Below are positions 1 to 10,560 of a stretch of 64,000 nucleotides of DNA, piece after piece. Where the stretch lies: positions 279,843,482 through 279,907,481 of the forward strand of contig CM069432.1 in assembly GCA_035610365.1 (NCBI GenBank). The letters run 5' to 3'. Every line of letters starts with the position of its first letter. Within the stretch, counting starts at the first letter, position 1. This stretch comes from Aquatica leii (taxonomy: Eukaryota > Arthropoda > Insecta > Coleoptera > Lampyridae). The notes below the pieces were generated by a model that saw only the letters and a program-made list of their open reading frames with translations, made no database searches and was not told where the DNA came from. Made by a program: the position numbers and the translations under genes.

Positions 1-1210
1 AGATAACCAGTTTGGCTTTAGAGAGAGCAAATCAACAGAGAACGCAGTCGCCATCGTGGTTAACACAACAAAGGCTGAAATAGCTAAACCTTATGATAGA
101 AGAAAGCTGGTAGCTCTTATAACAGTAAATGTACAAAATGCTTCTAATAGAGCAAGCTGGCAATTGATTAGGAAAATAACTTATCTCCCTATCTGGTGAA
201 CTACCTACTACTACAGCTACCTGGAGAACAGATATATAAAAGTGCTAGGAGAACTCCAACCGATGTCAATGGGAGTCCCGCAAGGATCTGTGCTATGCCT
301 AACACTTTGGTTGTTTTGAGGATAAAGCTTCCATGCGGCATCAAGCTGATTGTTTTTGCTGGTGACCTCGCAGTTCTAGCCTATGCGAGCAAGGAAAGTG
401 ATTTAAGAGAAAATGTCAACCCAACGCTAGAAAGAACAAGCGAATGGATGGAGCGGGCACACCTTAGCGTAGCGCTAGAAAAGACTGTCTATTTTTCTCG
501 TCGACAATAAAAGGATAAACTTCGACATAATAAAATATAAAATAAACAATACGGTAGCGTTACCGTCAACGAATTTAAGGTAATTCTTGATAAAAATCTG
601 AAATTTGGAAATCATATAGAATTTATTAGCAATAAAGCTCTGACACGCATAAATATTTTGTTAAGAATTATGCGCAATATCTGGCACGAGAGACAAAAAG
701 ACAATTCTATGCCAATGTAATCGACTCAATATTACTTTACGGAGCATCTATCTGGAGTGACTCTTTAAAAACAAACAAGATAAAAAAACTGTTAGAAAAA
801 CCACAACGGATTTCAGCTATTCGAATCTGCTCAGAATACCGAGCGACAAGTACAGAGACAGTTGAAATGCTCGTACAAAAAATCCCCATTGACCCTACCT
901 ACCTACCTGACCCAAATACTTAGCGGACTTAGCTGTTTTAATAGCTACTTGGACTGGTTTGGTATATCTCCTACAGAGAGGTGCGATTTATGCCATGAGA
1001 AGGAAGATACTTCAGAACATTTATTATTTGAATGTAGATACTTGACCACTCCACAAAGGGCAATAGTAAAGTATTCTCCAGAAACATTCGTTAAACCCAT
1101 GCTGAGACACGAAGAGACATAATAGGAAATAGCAAGAAACATAGCGGAAACTCTAAAGATGAAGATAAGTGGAAAACGTACCAAAAACAGCAGCGAAGAT
1201 AAAAAAGATT
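1..1210 (+). pseudogene. LINE reverse transcriptase remnant (R1/LOA-like), C-terminal half
   Basis: Broken pol of a non-LTR retrotransposon, which would copy its RNA into DNA at a nicked target. The window opens inside the RT domain: the first bases translate to a QFGFRESKST-like motif (RT block before the catalytic site). A degraded catalytic block near 355-385 reads FAGDLAVLAYA, where FADD is expected, so the second aspartate region is altered. Around 700-850 lies the thumb-like stretch with LLYGASIW, and 862-1122 holds a C-terminal zinc-knuckle block, CDLCHEKEDTSEHLLFEC, typical of R1/LOA/I-type LINEs. Frames change at least twice and stops are present. The 5' end lies outside the window. 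The clade is inferred from the C-terminal motif only. Confidence 0.75.
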
Positions 1211-1805
1211 AAAAACTATACCTGAACGGTGAAGTCATTTTTGGATGCAGTTCTGCCTTTTAGGGGCCGAAGCCGGGGTTTTTAGCTCGGTAGGTGTTCT
1301 CAAGAGAGTGCAAATTCGGCACTATCTGATGTACAACACCACAATCAGATAGATTTTTGAAGATTGCCTCCGGTTTAATTAAAGAAATCGTGTAAATAGT
1401 TGAAAACAATTTAAGTTTTAAATACGTTACAATTGACGTCAGGTGTGGTGTAATATAATACCGTATAAATAACAAAATAATTTAATATCGCTTCCGTGAT
1501 AAATTTCGCGTGTTTATAACCGGTTCAGTCATTACAATAACAATTAATTTATTAAACCTGTGCTTGAAATTTAATAATAAGTATTTGTTCGTAAAGTAAA
1601 ATCAGTACTGTACAAAAATAAAAACATTTGAAAAGTTACTGTGTGTTTTTTATTAGTTTTTATAATTTATGCCGATTACTAGTTTCAAAGCAGTAAAAAT
1701 TAATATCAAAATCAATAAAACCTACACAGGGACAAGTCAAAGTAACCATGAAACTGAGTACTCGATCATTAAGTACTGATAACCAACATCACAAGATAAG
1801 TCAAC
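1211..1805. other. AT-rich stretch without recognisable gene
   Basis: Probably the LINE 3' region followed by unassigned sequence. No supported reading frame on either strand. Confidence 0.4.
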
Positions 1806-3120
1806 ATGGCAACATACGTTATAAAGAAGTATGAGAACCATTTTAATATGAAAAATGACGTATCTTTGCCGGGAAAACTGAAATTGTACGATGGGACTCC
1901 TGGATGGAAACCTCCGGGAAGGCTACATGTGCGCAATTGAACCAATGAAGGGAGAAATGGTTGAAACAGAGCTACTGATTAGAAGAACATTTATAAGAGC
2001 AAAAAATACTCTATTAGCAAGAATCCTGAAAGTCGACTTGGAACCGGTAACATTGAAAAAGAAGCCAATGTATGACAGTATCTCAGATTGCGAGAGCTGG
2101 TTAAAAATGGTTCCAAAGGAAGAACTGCCGTAGTGAAGCACACAATCATTACCAGAGACGCTTGACCAATACGACTGTTTTGGAAGTCGTGTCTGGTTTA
2201 TCTAGACAACGTGGTTGTGTTTGGAGAGTCGTTTGAAGAACATTTGAACAACCTGAAAGAAGAAAAGAATATCTGAAACTAAGCCCAAAGAAATTCCACG
2301 TGTTTAAGGAAGAAGTGTAATATCTTGGTCTTGGATAGAAAACTACCAAAACGCTTTCCTTCAACTAAAACACGCCCAAGTCATTTCGTTAATTGTAAGT
2401 TATTCAAGAAAAGATTTGTGTTGAATACTGACGCAACGAACATGATCATAGATGCAGTATGTTAGCAAAGTTTTGTTTAGACCAGAGAGGAATTATTGCC
2501 TGACTAGAAAAGCAGTATACTAAGATAAGAATGTCTTCCGGGTTTGGACCGTGTCATTGTTGTTGTAACCGAAGTTGCCAACGTTTCGCCCACTATAAAG
2601 TTGGCAACTTTGGTTACAACAACAATGAGACTGTACAAACCCGGAAGACATTCTTATCTTAGTATAGATTCCGGCCCTGGAAGCCTTCGCTATTACATTA
2701 GAAGAGCAATGTTTGCAGTCAAGTTAAGAGCGTTTTTATAAATACTTGTATGAATGCAAATTTGTACTAAGGACGCATTGAAATAACTATTGCAGTTTTG
2801 TAATTTGGAAAGATAAGTGACAAGATTAATTGAGAAATTGCAAGAGTATGACTGACACGGAGCACCGTGTCAGAAACACTAATCATAACGCAGATGTTTT
2901 GTCAAGGAGGCCTTGTCCGATAGACTGCATCCATCACGACTAGAAAAACTGATCGAGTTGCATCGTGAACAAGAAAATGGTTCTGAATTCCTAAAAACAT
3001 CAAAGCATACTAGGCGCAGTAGGACTTTTTGAGAATGGAAGGCTATCTTTTAAACGATCTCTAGAAAGTGTCGAGAGCACGGACAACATACTGCAGTTGA
3101 TAGTGCGAAAAAGCACGTTG
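1806..3120 (+). pseudogene. Ty3/gypsy pol remnant (protease-RT linker to RNase H), interrupted
   Basis: Decayed gypsy-type pol read in pieces. 1891-2133 (80 codons open) matches the linker between protease and RT, with the RTFIRAKNTLLARI and EPVTLKK motifs. Most RT fingers and palm are deleted: at about 2185-2330 the text resumes with YLDNVVVFGESFEEHLNNL, which is the catalytic YxDD block with the second D replaced by N, then LSPKKFHVF and a YLG motif. 2415-2500 is RNase H (LNTDATNM, then TREELL), 2715-2765 continues RNase H (YKYLYECKFVLRT), and 2870-2945 is the RNase H tail (HRVRNTNHNADVLSRRPCP). The two RNase H halves are separated by the palindromic insertion at 2516-2694. Several stops and frameshifts make it non-functional. 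The integrase piece at 5655-6185 may belong to the same copy. Confidence 0.75.
2516..2694. mobile_element. 179-bp palindromic insertion inside gypsy RNase H
   Basis: 2516-2582 and 2600-2666 are inverted arms of 67 bases (TATACTAAGATAAG... against ...CTTATCTTAGTATA) around a 17-base centre, followed by a 28-base tail (GATTCCGGCCCTGG...). The same outer segments, without the middle, recur at 54440-54516. It interrupts the RNase H reading of the gypsy remnant. The flanks 2504-2515 and 2698-2709 agree at 9 of 12 positions and may be an aged target duplication. The core sequence with GTAACCGAAGTTG and CGTTTCG resembles ends of Penelope-like elements; this is a family guess. Confidence 0.7.
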
Positions 3121-3149
3121 TCTAAGACAGAAAGCCATGTCGTAGGCAT

Positions 3150-5340
3150 TCGAGCGCAATTTATGCTTCTCATTTTAATGCAGAAAGTTTGTCTTCTAAT
3201 ATAGGCAGTACTAAAGATTATGTGAACTCTTTTCCTCTACATATTATAGGAATCTCTGAGACTTCGCTATGTGTGCGCGAAATAGTTCAGCAGCTATTAT
3301 CGAACTAGACTTCAGTTGATCGTCTATGTTTGTTCAGTAGTCTATCGTCTTCCTGCACCTTACTCTTCTGTCTACTCACTACTTCTGTTTACTGCGCTCC
3401 CATGCTCTGATTCTGGGTGATTTATATATAAATATGCTTTCCAATACCCACCTCCAACCAAGCTCACCCCGTTATACTTTGCCTATCTCTTCAGCTCTCT
3501 ATCCTTTCATCTGGGCCTATATTTTCTCCCCGGTTTTCTCCTTCTCCTTCGATCTTTGCCTTGCAAAGAACGTTTCTTGCGCCTTGTCTTATGAGGACAT
3601 GTTGCCTCTGGGGTATCAGCACACTTCATGCTATTTTGCTCTTATAATAACATGTAGTTACAATGCGTTGCTGAAATCCCAAAGAATGCTGCATGTGAAG
3701 TAGGCGTTCCTGATTTAATGAAGAACAGATTCGCGGAAAGAGTCATCCACCTACTTGACCCAGTTGCTCCTGTTAAGGGATTTAGGATGAGAGATCGTAG
3801 TACCCCTTGGTTATAGCCCCAATATCAAAAATGATTAAAAACAGAGATAAGATTTATAGAACTTGGAAATGGTGTAACGATCTCAATGCATATGAAACAT
3901 TTAGTGTTAAGGAATAAGTGCAAACCCGCTATTAGAAATTGCTTCTGATCTTCAACCTAATCTCCCTTCTTAGGCACTATGGCGTAATATTAGCGACCAT
4001 GGGATAGTTGACAGCAGTAGTCTTATTTGTATTGTCGGCATAGAAGAATTTAATGAGCACTTTTCTGCTTCCCCTAGATGGTACCTTCACTTCTGATTCT
4101 TGTAATGTCATATTATCAGATAAGTTTTCTTTTTCTACTATTTTTATTTTCTTTTCTGCCAGAGTTACTCCAATACCAAAAGTATAATCCTCCAAGAAAC
4201 TCTCTAATTTTAGACCCATCAGTATTTTACCGCCACCACCACTTATATCGGCCAGGCACAAATTTTGGTTCCAAATTAGTCTGGGTTTAGGCCTAACCAT
4301 AGTTGTGCCACAGCTCTACTCAAAATGACTGATGACTTCAGAGCATCTACTGACAGGACCAATGGTGTGGCATTGACGCTTTTGGACATAAGTAACTCCT
4401 TTGGCTCAATCGACCGTTCTCGTTTAGTGAGAAAACTATTCATTGTCTTCCTCATCTTGCAAAATGTTCTTTTTCTAATTTACTGATAGAACTCAACAAG
4501 TGCAGTATGGTAATCCATTATCTTCTCAATCTCAATCAGCACAACTGCCTTAAGTTAAACCCCATTAAGTCTCAAATCACATTTACTTCGTCTTGATGGT
4601 CTTTACCCAACCATGCTAAAATTACTGTCGAAGAAATGGTCGTTCTACTTTTTTAAGACAGTCAAGGATTTAATAATCGATTTTGTAGGGGAGATCATGT
4701 TTCTCAATTATGCCGCCGTAATTACTCAGCTACTCACTCCTTTCGTGGGTTGTCAAATTTTTACAACAGAATGTATTCGTCACGGATTGGTTATTTTCTT
4801 AATTCTCCCATTCTTTCTCTATTATGATCCTGTCTTTTTTAATATTCACTTATAGTCCCATCCCCACCTTAACGTTGTATTCCGTTATATGTACAACCTT
4901 AAACTCCGTGAGCACGTCTCTTCTTTTTCCTCCAAATTTTTCAGTACTGATCTCAATACTTATCTACATTTTCATATGTCGGTGTTTACTTTTAAAATAT
5001 TAAAGAATCGTTCCCTTCCTTACCTTTAACCTTAACATGTCGTTAGTTTATCTGAAAAACTCAAACCCTGATTTGTCCTCGACATAGAACCAAAATCATG
5101 ACTAATTCCTTTGCTGTGTCAGCTGCAAAACTGTGGAATTCCCTTCTATTACTAGTCCGCTGTTCCACGTCACTGTCTTCCTTTCGGTTTTTTTTCAAAA
5201 AACAGTGGTTTGCTTTAGTTTGACGTCCACTTTGTGTTGATTGTACTTGTAGGTATTAAATATGTAACATTAGTATCAATTACTGTACGCTACGTGGGGC
5301 TTATAATCTATGTACGAGAAATGAATAAATAAAATAAAAA
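3150..5340 (+). pseudogene. Jockey/CR1-like LINE remnant
   Basis: Plus-strand LINE in pieces. 3147-3270 gives an endonuclease start (SSNIGSTKDYV, then HIIGISETSL), the usual first conserved block of jockey/CR1 endonucleases. 4150-4260 gives the opening RT block (KLSNFRPISILP). 4325-4440 gives MTDDFRASTD and LTLLDISNSFGSIDRSRL, where the catalytic LDFSKAFD block reads LDISNSFG. 4700-5200 holds the C-terminal region, ending with MTNSFAVSAAKLWNSL, characteristic of these elements. The sequence ends in an A/T-rich tail (ATAAATAAAATAAAAAATAAATA) near 5320-5347. Frameshifts and stops are frequent. It sits between a gypsy RNase H and a gypsy integrase fragment and may have inserted into that element. 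Confidence 0.72.
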
Positions 5341-5654
5341 ATAAATAACAGCGGAAAGCACCGATGAAACAATATAACGCAATCTATTTTTAGTTTAGAA
5401 TTGTTAGTAACTAAGACACGCGCAAGAGCGGCTCGGAAAAGTTGGGGTAGTTTTAAGGAAAAAAATACAAATACATATTTTACTGCTCTCGCGTTAAGAG
5501 AAAATAATGTGGTTTTATTTAAACCCTCAACGTCATACCAAATCAGAAGGTGGTAACAGTCTTAGACGTTTTAGTAAAACAGTTTTGTTACCGGTTCGAA
5601 TGTTGCTTTGGAGATATATTTTGACCAAGTCCATAACCCTAAATTTGCCGACTG

Positions 5655-6185
5655 ATAAAAATGATCAAAAACACTACACCGTTAGTCTGATGGCATAGTT
5701 GAACGGATGAATCAAACAATAGGAAAGTACTTAGCCAAAATGATATCCAAACATTAAAAGGACTGGAACCAGTTGTTGTTAATCGCATTCTGATCATCTG
5801 TTCACAAAAACACAAGCTAAACACTATCCTTGGTCGTAAAATGTGACTGCAATGCGACCTCCAACATAGACAAAGACTTAAAGTCAAAATTGCTCTAGAA
5901 AACGTAGACAGCAAACTGATCAACAGGCTAAATGAATAACATAAGGTAGTTCGGAAAAATATTCAAGTTTCCAGCGACGGAATAAAGACCAAGTATAACG
6001 TCAAGGCACAAAATTGTAGGTTTTAACCGAGCAACATGGTGTAGCTACATAATCCCCAAACAAGACGTGGTTTGTCGGCGAAGCTGCAGAAGCGAAGGTA
6101 AGTTCTGTAACGTATTAATGACGTCGTATGCCGTATTTGAAAACTACCCAGAGGCAAGTCTAAAGTGGTCTAGTCCCGTTTTCTG
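5655..6185 (+). pseudogene. Ty3/gypsy integrase C-terminal remnant
   Basis: Degraded integrase end. Around 5680-5790 the translation reads SDGIVERMNQTIGKYLAKMIS then DWNQLLLIAF, the block holding the catalytic glutamate of the DDE integrase. Around 5985-6160 it reads KYNVKAQN, then NPQTRRGLSAKLQK and INDVVCRI with PRGKSKVV, the gypsy integrase C-terminal fold that follows the core. Stops interrupt it (for example inside 5730-5770). It may be the continuation of the pol remnant at 1806-3120. Confidence 0.7.
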
Positions 6186-6650
6186 GTGACAACAAAGTTG
6201 CTCAAGACTAGGTTCGAATGAAAGTAATAACTTCGATACGTTTTTGAGCATATTCGGAGGTTCCGGAAAGGCTAGGTTCGGAGTTTCGATCGTAAAGCAA
6301 CAAAACTCGTTCCAAACACAAAGAGGTTACTACATTGCACACTGTGTGAGTAAATGCCATGAGATGTTTAGAGAGATTGCGGTAGTATTTAAGAAGTTCG
6401 GACGGTAAGATAAACTTTGCGATCGGCAAAGTCTTAAAACTAAGTAATGACCGACGCTCCATTTTCTATCGAGTAACCAAAAAATACTCCCGGGCAAAGT
6501 CGTTATACGAAACATTATGGAATTTTAAAAGCAAATTAAAGTTTCATAACATTAAGAAATTGGTAGTACCAAAGCTTAGTTGCGGTTTAGATTAACTAGA
6601 TTGGAGTACACAGAAATATATTAGATGCCGCCTTCTGAGGATCCATAAGA
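6186..6650. other. No recognisable gene
   Basis: 465 bases without a coding signal I can support. The two overlapping minus-strand open frames here are short and show no motif. Confidence 0.4.
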
Positions 6651-7183
6651 ATGGGCGACCGGAATGCAAGAGTAGGGCACGACCATAATAGAGGCATGGG
6701 ATGCATGGGGAAATATGGAGAACAAACTGTAAACCACAACGGGAAGAAAATGATCGATTTCTGTAAAAGAAACGATATGATAATAGGAAACACACTACGG
6801 AAACAATATATGGAAGATAAGTACACTTTCGTGGCAGAAGAACGCAATGTAAAAAGCTTAATAGACTATATAGTATTCACACAAACACTAAGAGAAACAA
6901 TACAAGACATAGACACAAGAAAAGAGGCGGAAATAGGGTCAAACCATAGACTAGTAGTTGCAAAAATAGAAGAAATAGTAAATACGAGTGAAGAAATAAC
7001 ATACAGCAGAATAGCCCTATACAAACTTAAAAAACCGGAATGACAAGAAGAGTACCAAGAAAAGACAAACAAGCAATTTCGTAAATTATTACAGAAAACA
7101 ACGAAAGAAGACCTGTAGATAAAATGGGAAAAATTCAAAGGAATAATTCTAAAGGTAGCGAAGGAGGTATGTGGAAGAAGAAA
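6651..7183 (+). pseudogene. LINE endonuclease domain, left part of a split LINE
   Basis: The open frame 6651-7043 (130 codons) encodes the second half of an apurinic-type endonuclease. GDRNARVG stands where GDFNARVG is usual; IGNT and LIDYI follow, and GSNHRLVVAKI takes the place of the usual SDHxLVV. The domain nicks target DNA to prime reverse transcription. Coding similarity runs on to LKVAKEVCG at about 7145-7172, where a Penelope-like element cuts in; the text resumes in frame at 8965 as RNINKSLKRTRLW. The first half of the endonuclease is missing. Confidence 0.8.
7172..7183. repeat. Target-site duplication, left copy
   Basis: TGGAAGAAGAAA, identical to 8965-8976. Together they bracket the Penelope-like insertion. 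Confidence 0.85.
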
Positions 7184-8753
7184 TTAATTACCGCAGACTG
7201 AAGAAAGATCCGACAGCAAGCTTGGAGAGGAAGATCTATGAAGTCCTAAAACTCTACGAAAGACATCTAACACCAAGGATGAGAACGATGCTAACACCAC
7301 ACTACAGCAAACCACCGCATCTATATGGACTACCGAAGATTCATAAAAAAAACATGCCGCTTCGACCGATAACCAGCTCTCGTAATGGACCCACATATCA
7401 GCTATCCAGATTTCTACTACCAATTGTGTAACCACTACAGAAGAACAGCTCATCTTTTGTCAAAGACTCCAAACATTTCGTTGAGATTCTGAAAACAATA
7501 CAGCTACAACCACGGGATCAATTAGTCAGCTTCGACGTAGAAAGTCTTTATACTAATGTGCCAGTTGAAGAAGCATTGAAAATCATCCAAACGAAGCTCC
7601 GAGAAGATGAAAAACTCCAGGAAAGAACCACGCTGCCGGTAGAAGGAATAATGAAGCTCCTAGAATGTTGCCTCAAGAACTCGTACTTTCAGGAGAAAGA
7701 CAGATTCTTCACTCAAGACGAAGGACTACCAATGGGTTCATCTCTATCACCAGTAGTCGCCAACATCTACATGAACTGGTTTGAATCCCAGGCCATAGAG
7801 AAATCAAAATTCAAACCCAAAACATGGCTTAGATATGTTGACGATACCTTCATAATTTGGAACCACAGTAATCGGCAACTAGACCTTTTTCTACAACATC
7901 TGAACAACATCAAACCATCCATCAAATTTACTATGGAAAAGGAGAAGGAGAACTCACTTCCTTTTTTAGACGTTCAAGTAACAAAGAACAAGAAAATTAT
8001 GGAAACGACTGCCTACAGGAAACCGACACACACAGGTCGATATCTCAACTTTGAATCCAACCATTCCACATCTACGAAGAGGGGAGTAGTAAAATCTCTA
8101 ATCGACAGAGCGTACAGGTTGTGCAACACAGAGAAAGGGCTACGAGAAGAAATCAAAAACATTAGAAACGATCTAAGGCAGAATGGTTATCCAGAAAAGA
8201 TTGTAGGAGAGCTTTTACAGAAAAAGCAATTGAACACCATGGGACAACCTAAAACAGAAAAACTGCCCAATTCACTGCTGAGCATCCCATATGTCAAAGA
8301 TTTATCAGAATCAATAAAACGTATAGGGAAAAGCAACAACTTAAATACAGTGTTCAAATCATCGACCACCATTAGGAGTATAATTTCCAACACAAAGCTA
8401 CAAACAAGTCGAGATTTCCAAAACTGTATTTACCAAGTTCCATGTGAATGTGGCAAATCATACGTGGGGGAAACCAAAAGACCACTTGCCATCAGACTGA
8501 AAGAACATCAGACGCACACACAGAGAGGAGAGACTTCTAAGTCCGGCATCGCGCAACATTCGTGGGATAACCAACATTGAATGAAATGGTCGGAAGCAAA
8601 AATCATACACAGGGAGGAACATTGGTACAAACCGAAATTTAAAGAAGCGGCATTCATCAACAACAACAAAGAAATTTTCAGCCAGCCAAGTGTCGAGATA
8701 AGCAACATATGGAAACCACTTATCGAACCTCTAAAACAACTTAAGCTTGACTA
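7184..8753 (+). pseudogene. Penelope-like RT with C-terminal GIY-YIG endonuclease
   Basis: A single frame of about 523 codons with two nonsense codons (TAA 7429-7431, TGA 8578-8580). Order of motifs: HLYGLPKIHK and LRPITSSRNGPTY (N-terminal RT, 7310-7400); LVSFDVESLYTNVP, with the first catalytic Asp (7518-7560); DEGLPMGSSLSPVVANIYM (7720-7775); LRYVDDTFIIW, the YxDD block (7830-7862); SLPFLDVQV (7955-7980). From about 8420 the GIY-YIG nuclease reads IYQVPCECGKSYVGETKRPL. This pairing is diagnostic of endonuclease-bearing Penelope-like elements. After the second stop the frame runs to TAA 8751-8753. Both stops fit single C-to-T changes (CAA to TAA, CGA to TGA). Otherwise the copy is well preserved. 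Confidence 0.92.
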
Positions 8754-8866
8754 AGTAATTTTGTTAATTAATCTGTTAGTTAAATTGATTTTGTACGCTT
8801 GAACGCTTCATCGAACATGTCTTTAGTATATAAGCTCCAGTAGTTTCTAAGTTTGTTAGTATTCAC

Positions 8867-8904
8867 CTGATGACGATTGCAGATACCACAGCAATCGAAA
8901 CGTT
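8867..8904 (+). ncRNA. Hammerhead-like motif in Penelope-like 3' tail
   Basis: CTGATGA followed by a 6-7 bp hairpin (GATTGC / GCAATC) and GAAACGTT. This layout matches the hammerhead ribozyme core known from Penelope-like elements. An extra base after CTGATGA departs from the textbook core, so activity is uncertain. Confidence 0.5.
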
Positions 8905-8964
8905 GTGTATATTCATTTCAAAATAATAAACAATGAAAGCTCAGCAGAATATTATTACTTCGCA

Positions 8965-8976
8965 TGGAAGAAGAAA
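8965..8976. repeat. Target-site duplication, right copy
   Basis: TGGAAGAAGAAA, the partner of 7172-7183. Confidence 0.85.
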
Positions 8977-9850
8977 CATCAACAAATCTCTAAAAAGAAC
9001 AAGATTGTGGACTGAAGAGATAAAGGAATAGTGAAAGAAAAGAAACAGGCCTGGAAAAAATATATCCGAATAAAAGACCAAGAAGATAAAGAAAAATATA
9101 ACGAAAAAAGGAAAAATGTAAAAAGAGAAAGCGAAAAAGAAAAGCTGGAAAGAGTTTGGACAAACATAAGACAGACACAAGGAAGTTTAGGACAATAGTG
9201 AAAAGAAAGAAACAAAGAAATAAAAGCAATAAAAAATAATTATCAGGAACTAAAAATGGAAATAATAGAATTATTAGAAGTCTGGAAAGAGTTCTACTAA
9301 GAAAAATTTAGAGGAGAATTAAATGTAGAAAATGAAGACAAAGAAGACACAGTAGAAGTACCAGAGATAATAAGAGAAGAAGTACAGGAAGCGATAAAGC
9401 AAATTAAAATAGCACCAGAAATGCTTAAAAATTTAGGGGAAGATGGAATAGAATGGTTACATGAAATATTAAAAGAGGCGTGCAAATCGAAGAAGATCCC
9501 CAAAGACTAGGAAATAAATCTAATAATTCCTATACATAAAAAAGACGAGACAACAAACTGTGAAAATTACAGAGCGATATGCCTAGCCCAGGCCATATTG
9601 AAACTATATACGAGAATACTAGAAAGAAGATTGAGAAAATATGTAAAACACAAATTTGAAGAAGAAATGGCATTCAGAACAGGAAGACAGACAAGTGACA
9701 ACATTTATATACTAAAAACGCTAATAGAAAGAGCAATGGAAGAGGATAAAGAGCTATACCTGATATCCACTGATTTGAAAGCAGACTAGAGAATAGGAAG
9801 AAATACAGGAATTATTAAATATCTGAGTAAAAGAAATAGAAGAAATGAAA
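8965..9850 (+). pseudogene. Split LINE continued: linker and RT N-terminal half
   Basis: Continuation of the LINE interrupted at 7183. KRTRLWTEEIKE (about 8995-9030) and the basic, charged stretch up to about 9300 form the endonuclease-RT linker. RT blocks follow: LIIPIHKKDETTNCENYRAI (9520-9580), AFRTGRQTSDNIYILKTLIE (9670-9735) and LISTDLKAD (9760-9790), where the third matches the catalytic FIDLEKAFD block. A TAG follows immediately and the text then jumps to the thumb region, so the YADD part of the palm is deleted. Stops also occur near 9030, 9198, 9298 and 9508. Confidence 0.78.
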
Positions 9851-10543
9851 ATGGAAGTAAACAACAACAAAACAAAATTGCTGATAATAAATGAAAATCA
9901 AACAGAAAATATAAGCAAAGAAATAAAATGCAAGAACACATTTCTAGAAAAACTTTTCAACTATCTAGGCACAATACTAACAAATGATGGAAAAATAGAC
10001 GCAGATATAACAAATCGATCTAATAAATCAACAAAACTATTCTACGCACTCAACCATATACTAGGACATAAAGAAATAGATAAAGAAACGAAAAAGAAAA
10101 TACACAATACAATAATAATTCCAACAATCACATATGCAGCGGAAAATTGGACATGGACGAAAAAACATGAAATTAAAATAAATGCAATGGAGATGAAACA
10201 CTTTAGGAAAATAGCAGGGAAAACAAAATGGGACCACGTTAAGAATAAAACTATAAAGAAAGAAATAAAACAAACACCAATATTAGAAAGAATTAAAGAA
10301 AAAAACCTACTATGGTATGGGCATGTAACAAGAATGAATAACGACCGGCTGACGAAAAGAATAATGAGAGGGACACCAAGAAATAGAAAAAGAGGAAGAC
10401 CACGAAGAAAATGGCTAGACCAGATAGAAGAACATGGAAGAAAAATAGGGAAAATAAAGGAAGAGATGGAAACTATAGCAAGAGATAGAAAAGCATGGAA
10501 GAAATGGGTTAAAGAGGACCGTGACCCACAATCCGACGCCTGA
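9845..10543 (+). pseudogene. Split LINE continued: C-terminal part
   Basis: Open frame of 232 codons, without its own promoter or likely start. FNYLGTILTNDGKIDADI and a TITYAAENW block mark the RT thumb region. LLWYGHVTRM, GRPRRKWLDQI and ARDRKAWKKWV form the C-terminal signature shared by many arthropod LINEs. The frame is intact to TGA at 10543 but has no RT catalytic centre upstream. Composition is very A-rich, as in the rest of this LINE. Its 3' end lies somewhere near 10560-10700. Confidence 0.8.
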
Positions 10544-10560
10544 AAAGGCAAATGGAAATG

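Larger units (their letters stand above)
7184..8964 (+). mobile_element. Penelope-like retroelement, 5'-truncated, inserted in a LINE
   Basis: 1781-bp insertion bounded by a perfect 12-bp duplication. Removing it and one copy of the repeat restores a continuous LINE reading. It holds RT plus GIY-YIG coding sequence and a 211-bp 3' tail with a CTGATGA...GAAACGTT motif at 8867-8904. The RT reading begins directly at the left junction, so the 5' part is missing. Confidence 0.88.

Noticed and set aside
3434..3703. 89-codon plus-strand frame
   Set aside because: Lies in the decayed endonuclease-RT interval of a LINE and shows no conserved block.
8941..9229. Several Phe/Leu/Ser-rich minus-strand open frames
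   Set aside because: Antisense shadows of the A-rich LINE linker; no signal sequence or family.
10042..10551. 169-codon hydrophobic minus-strand frame
   Set aside because: Exact antisense of the LINE C-terminal part.
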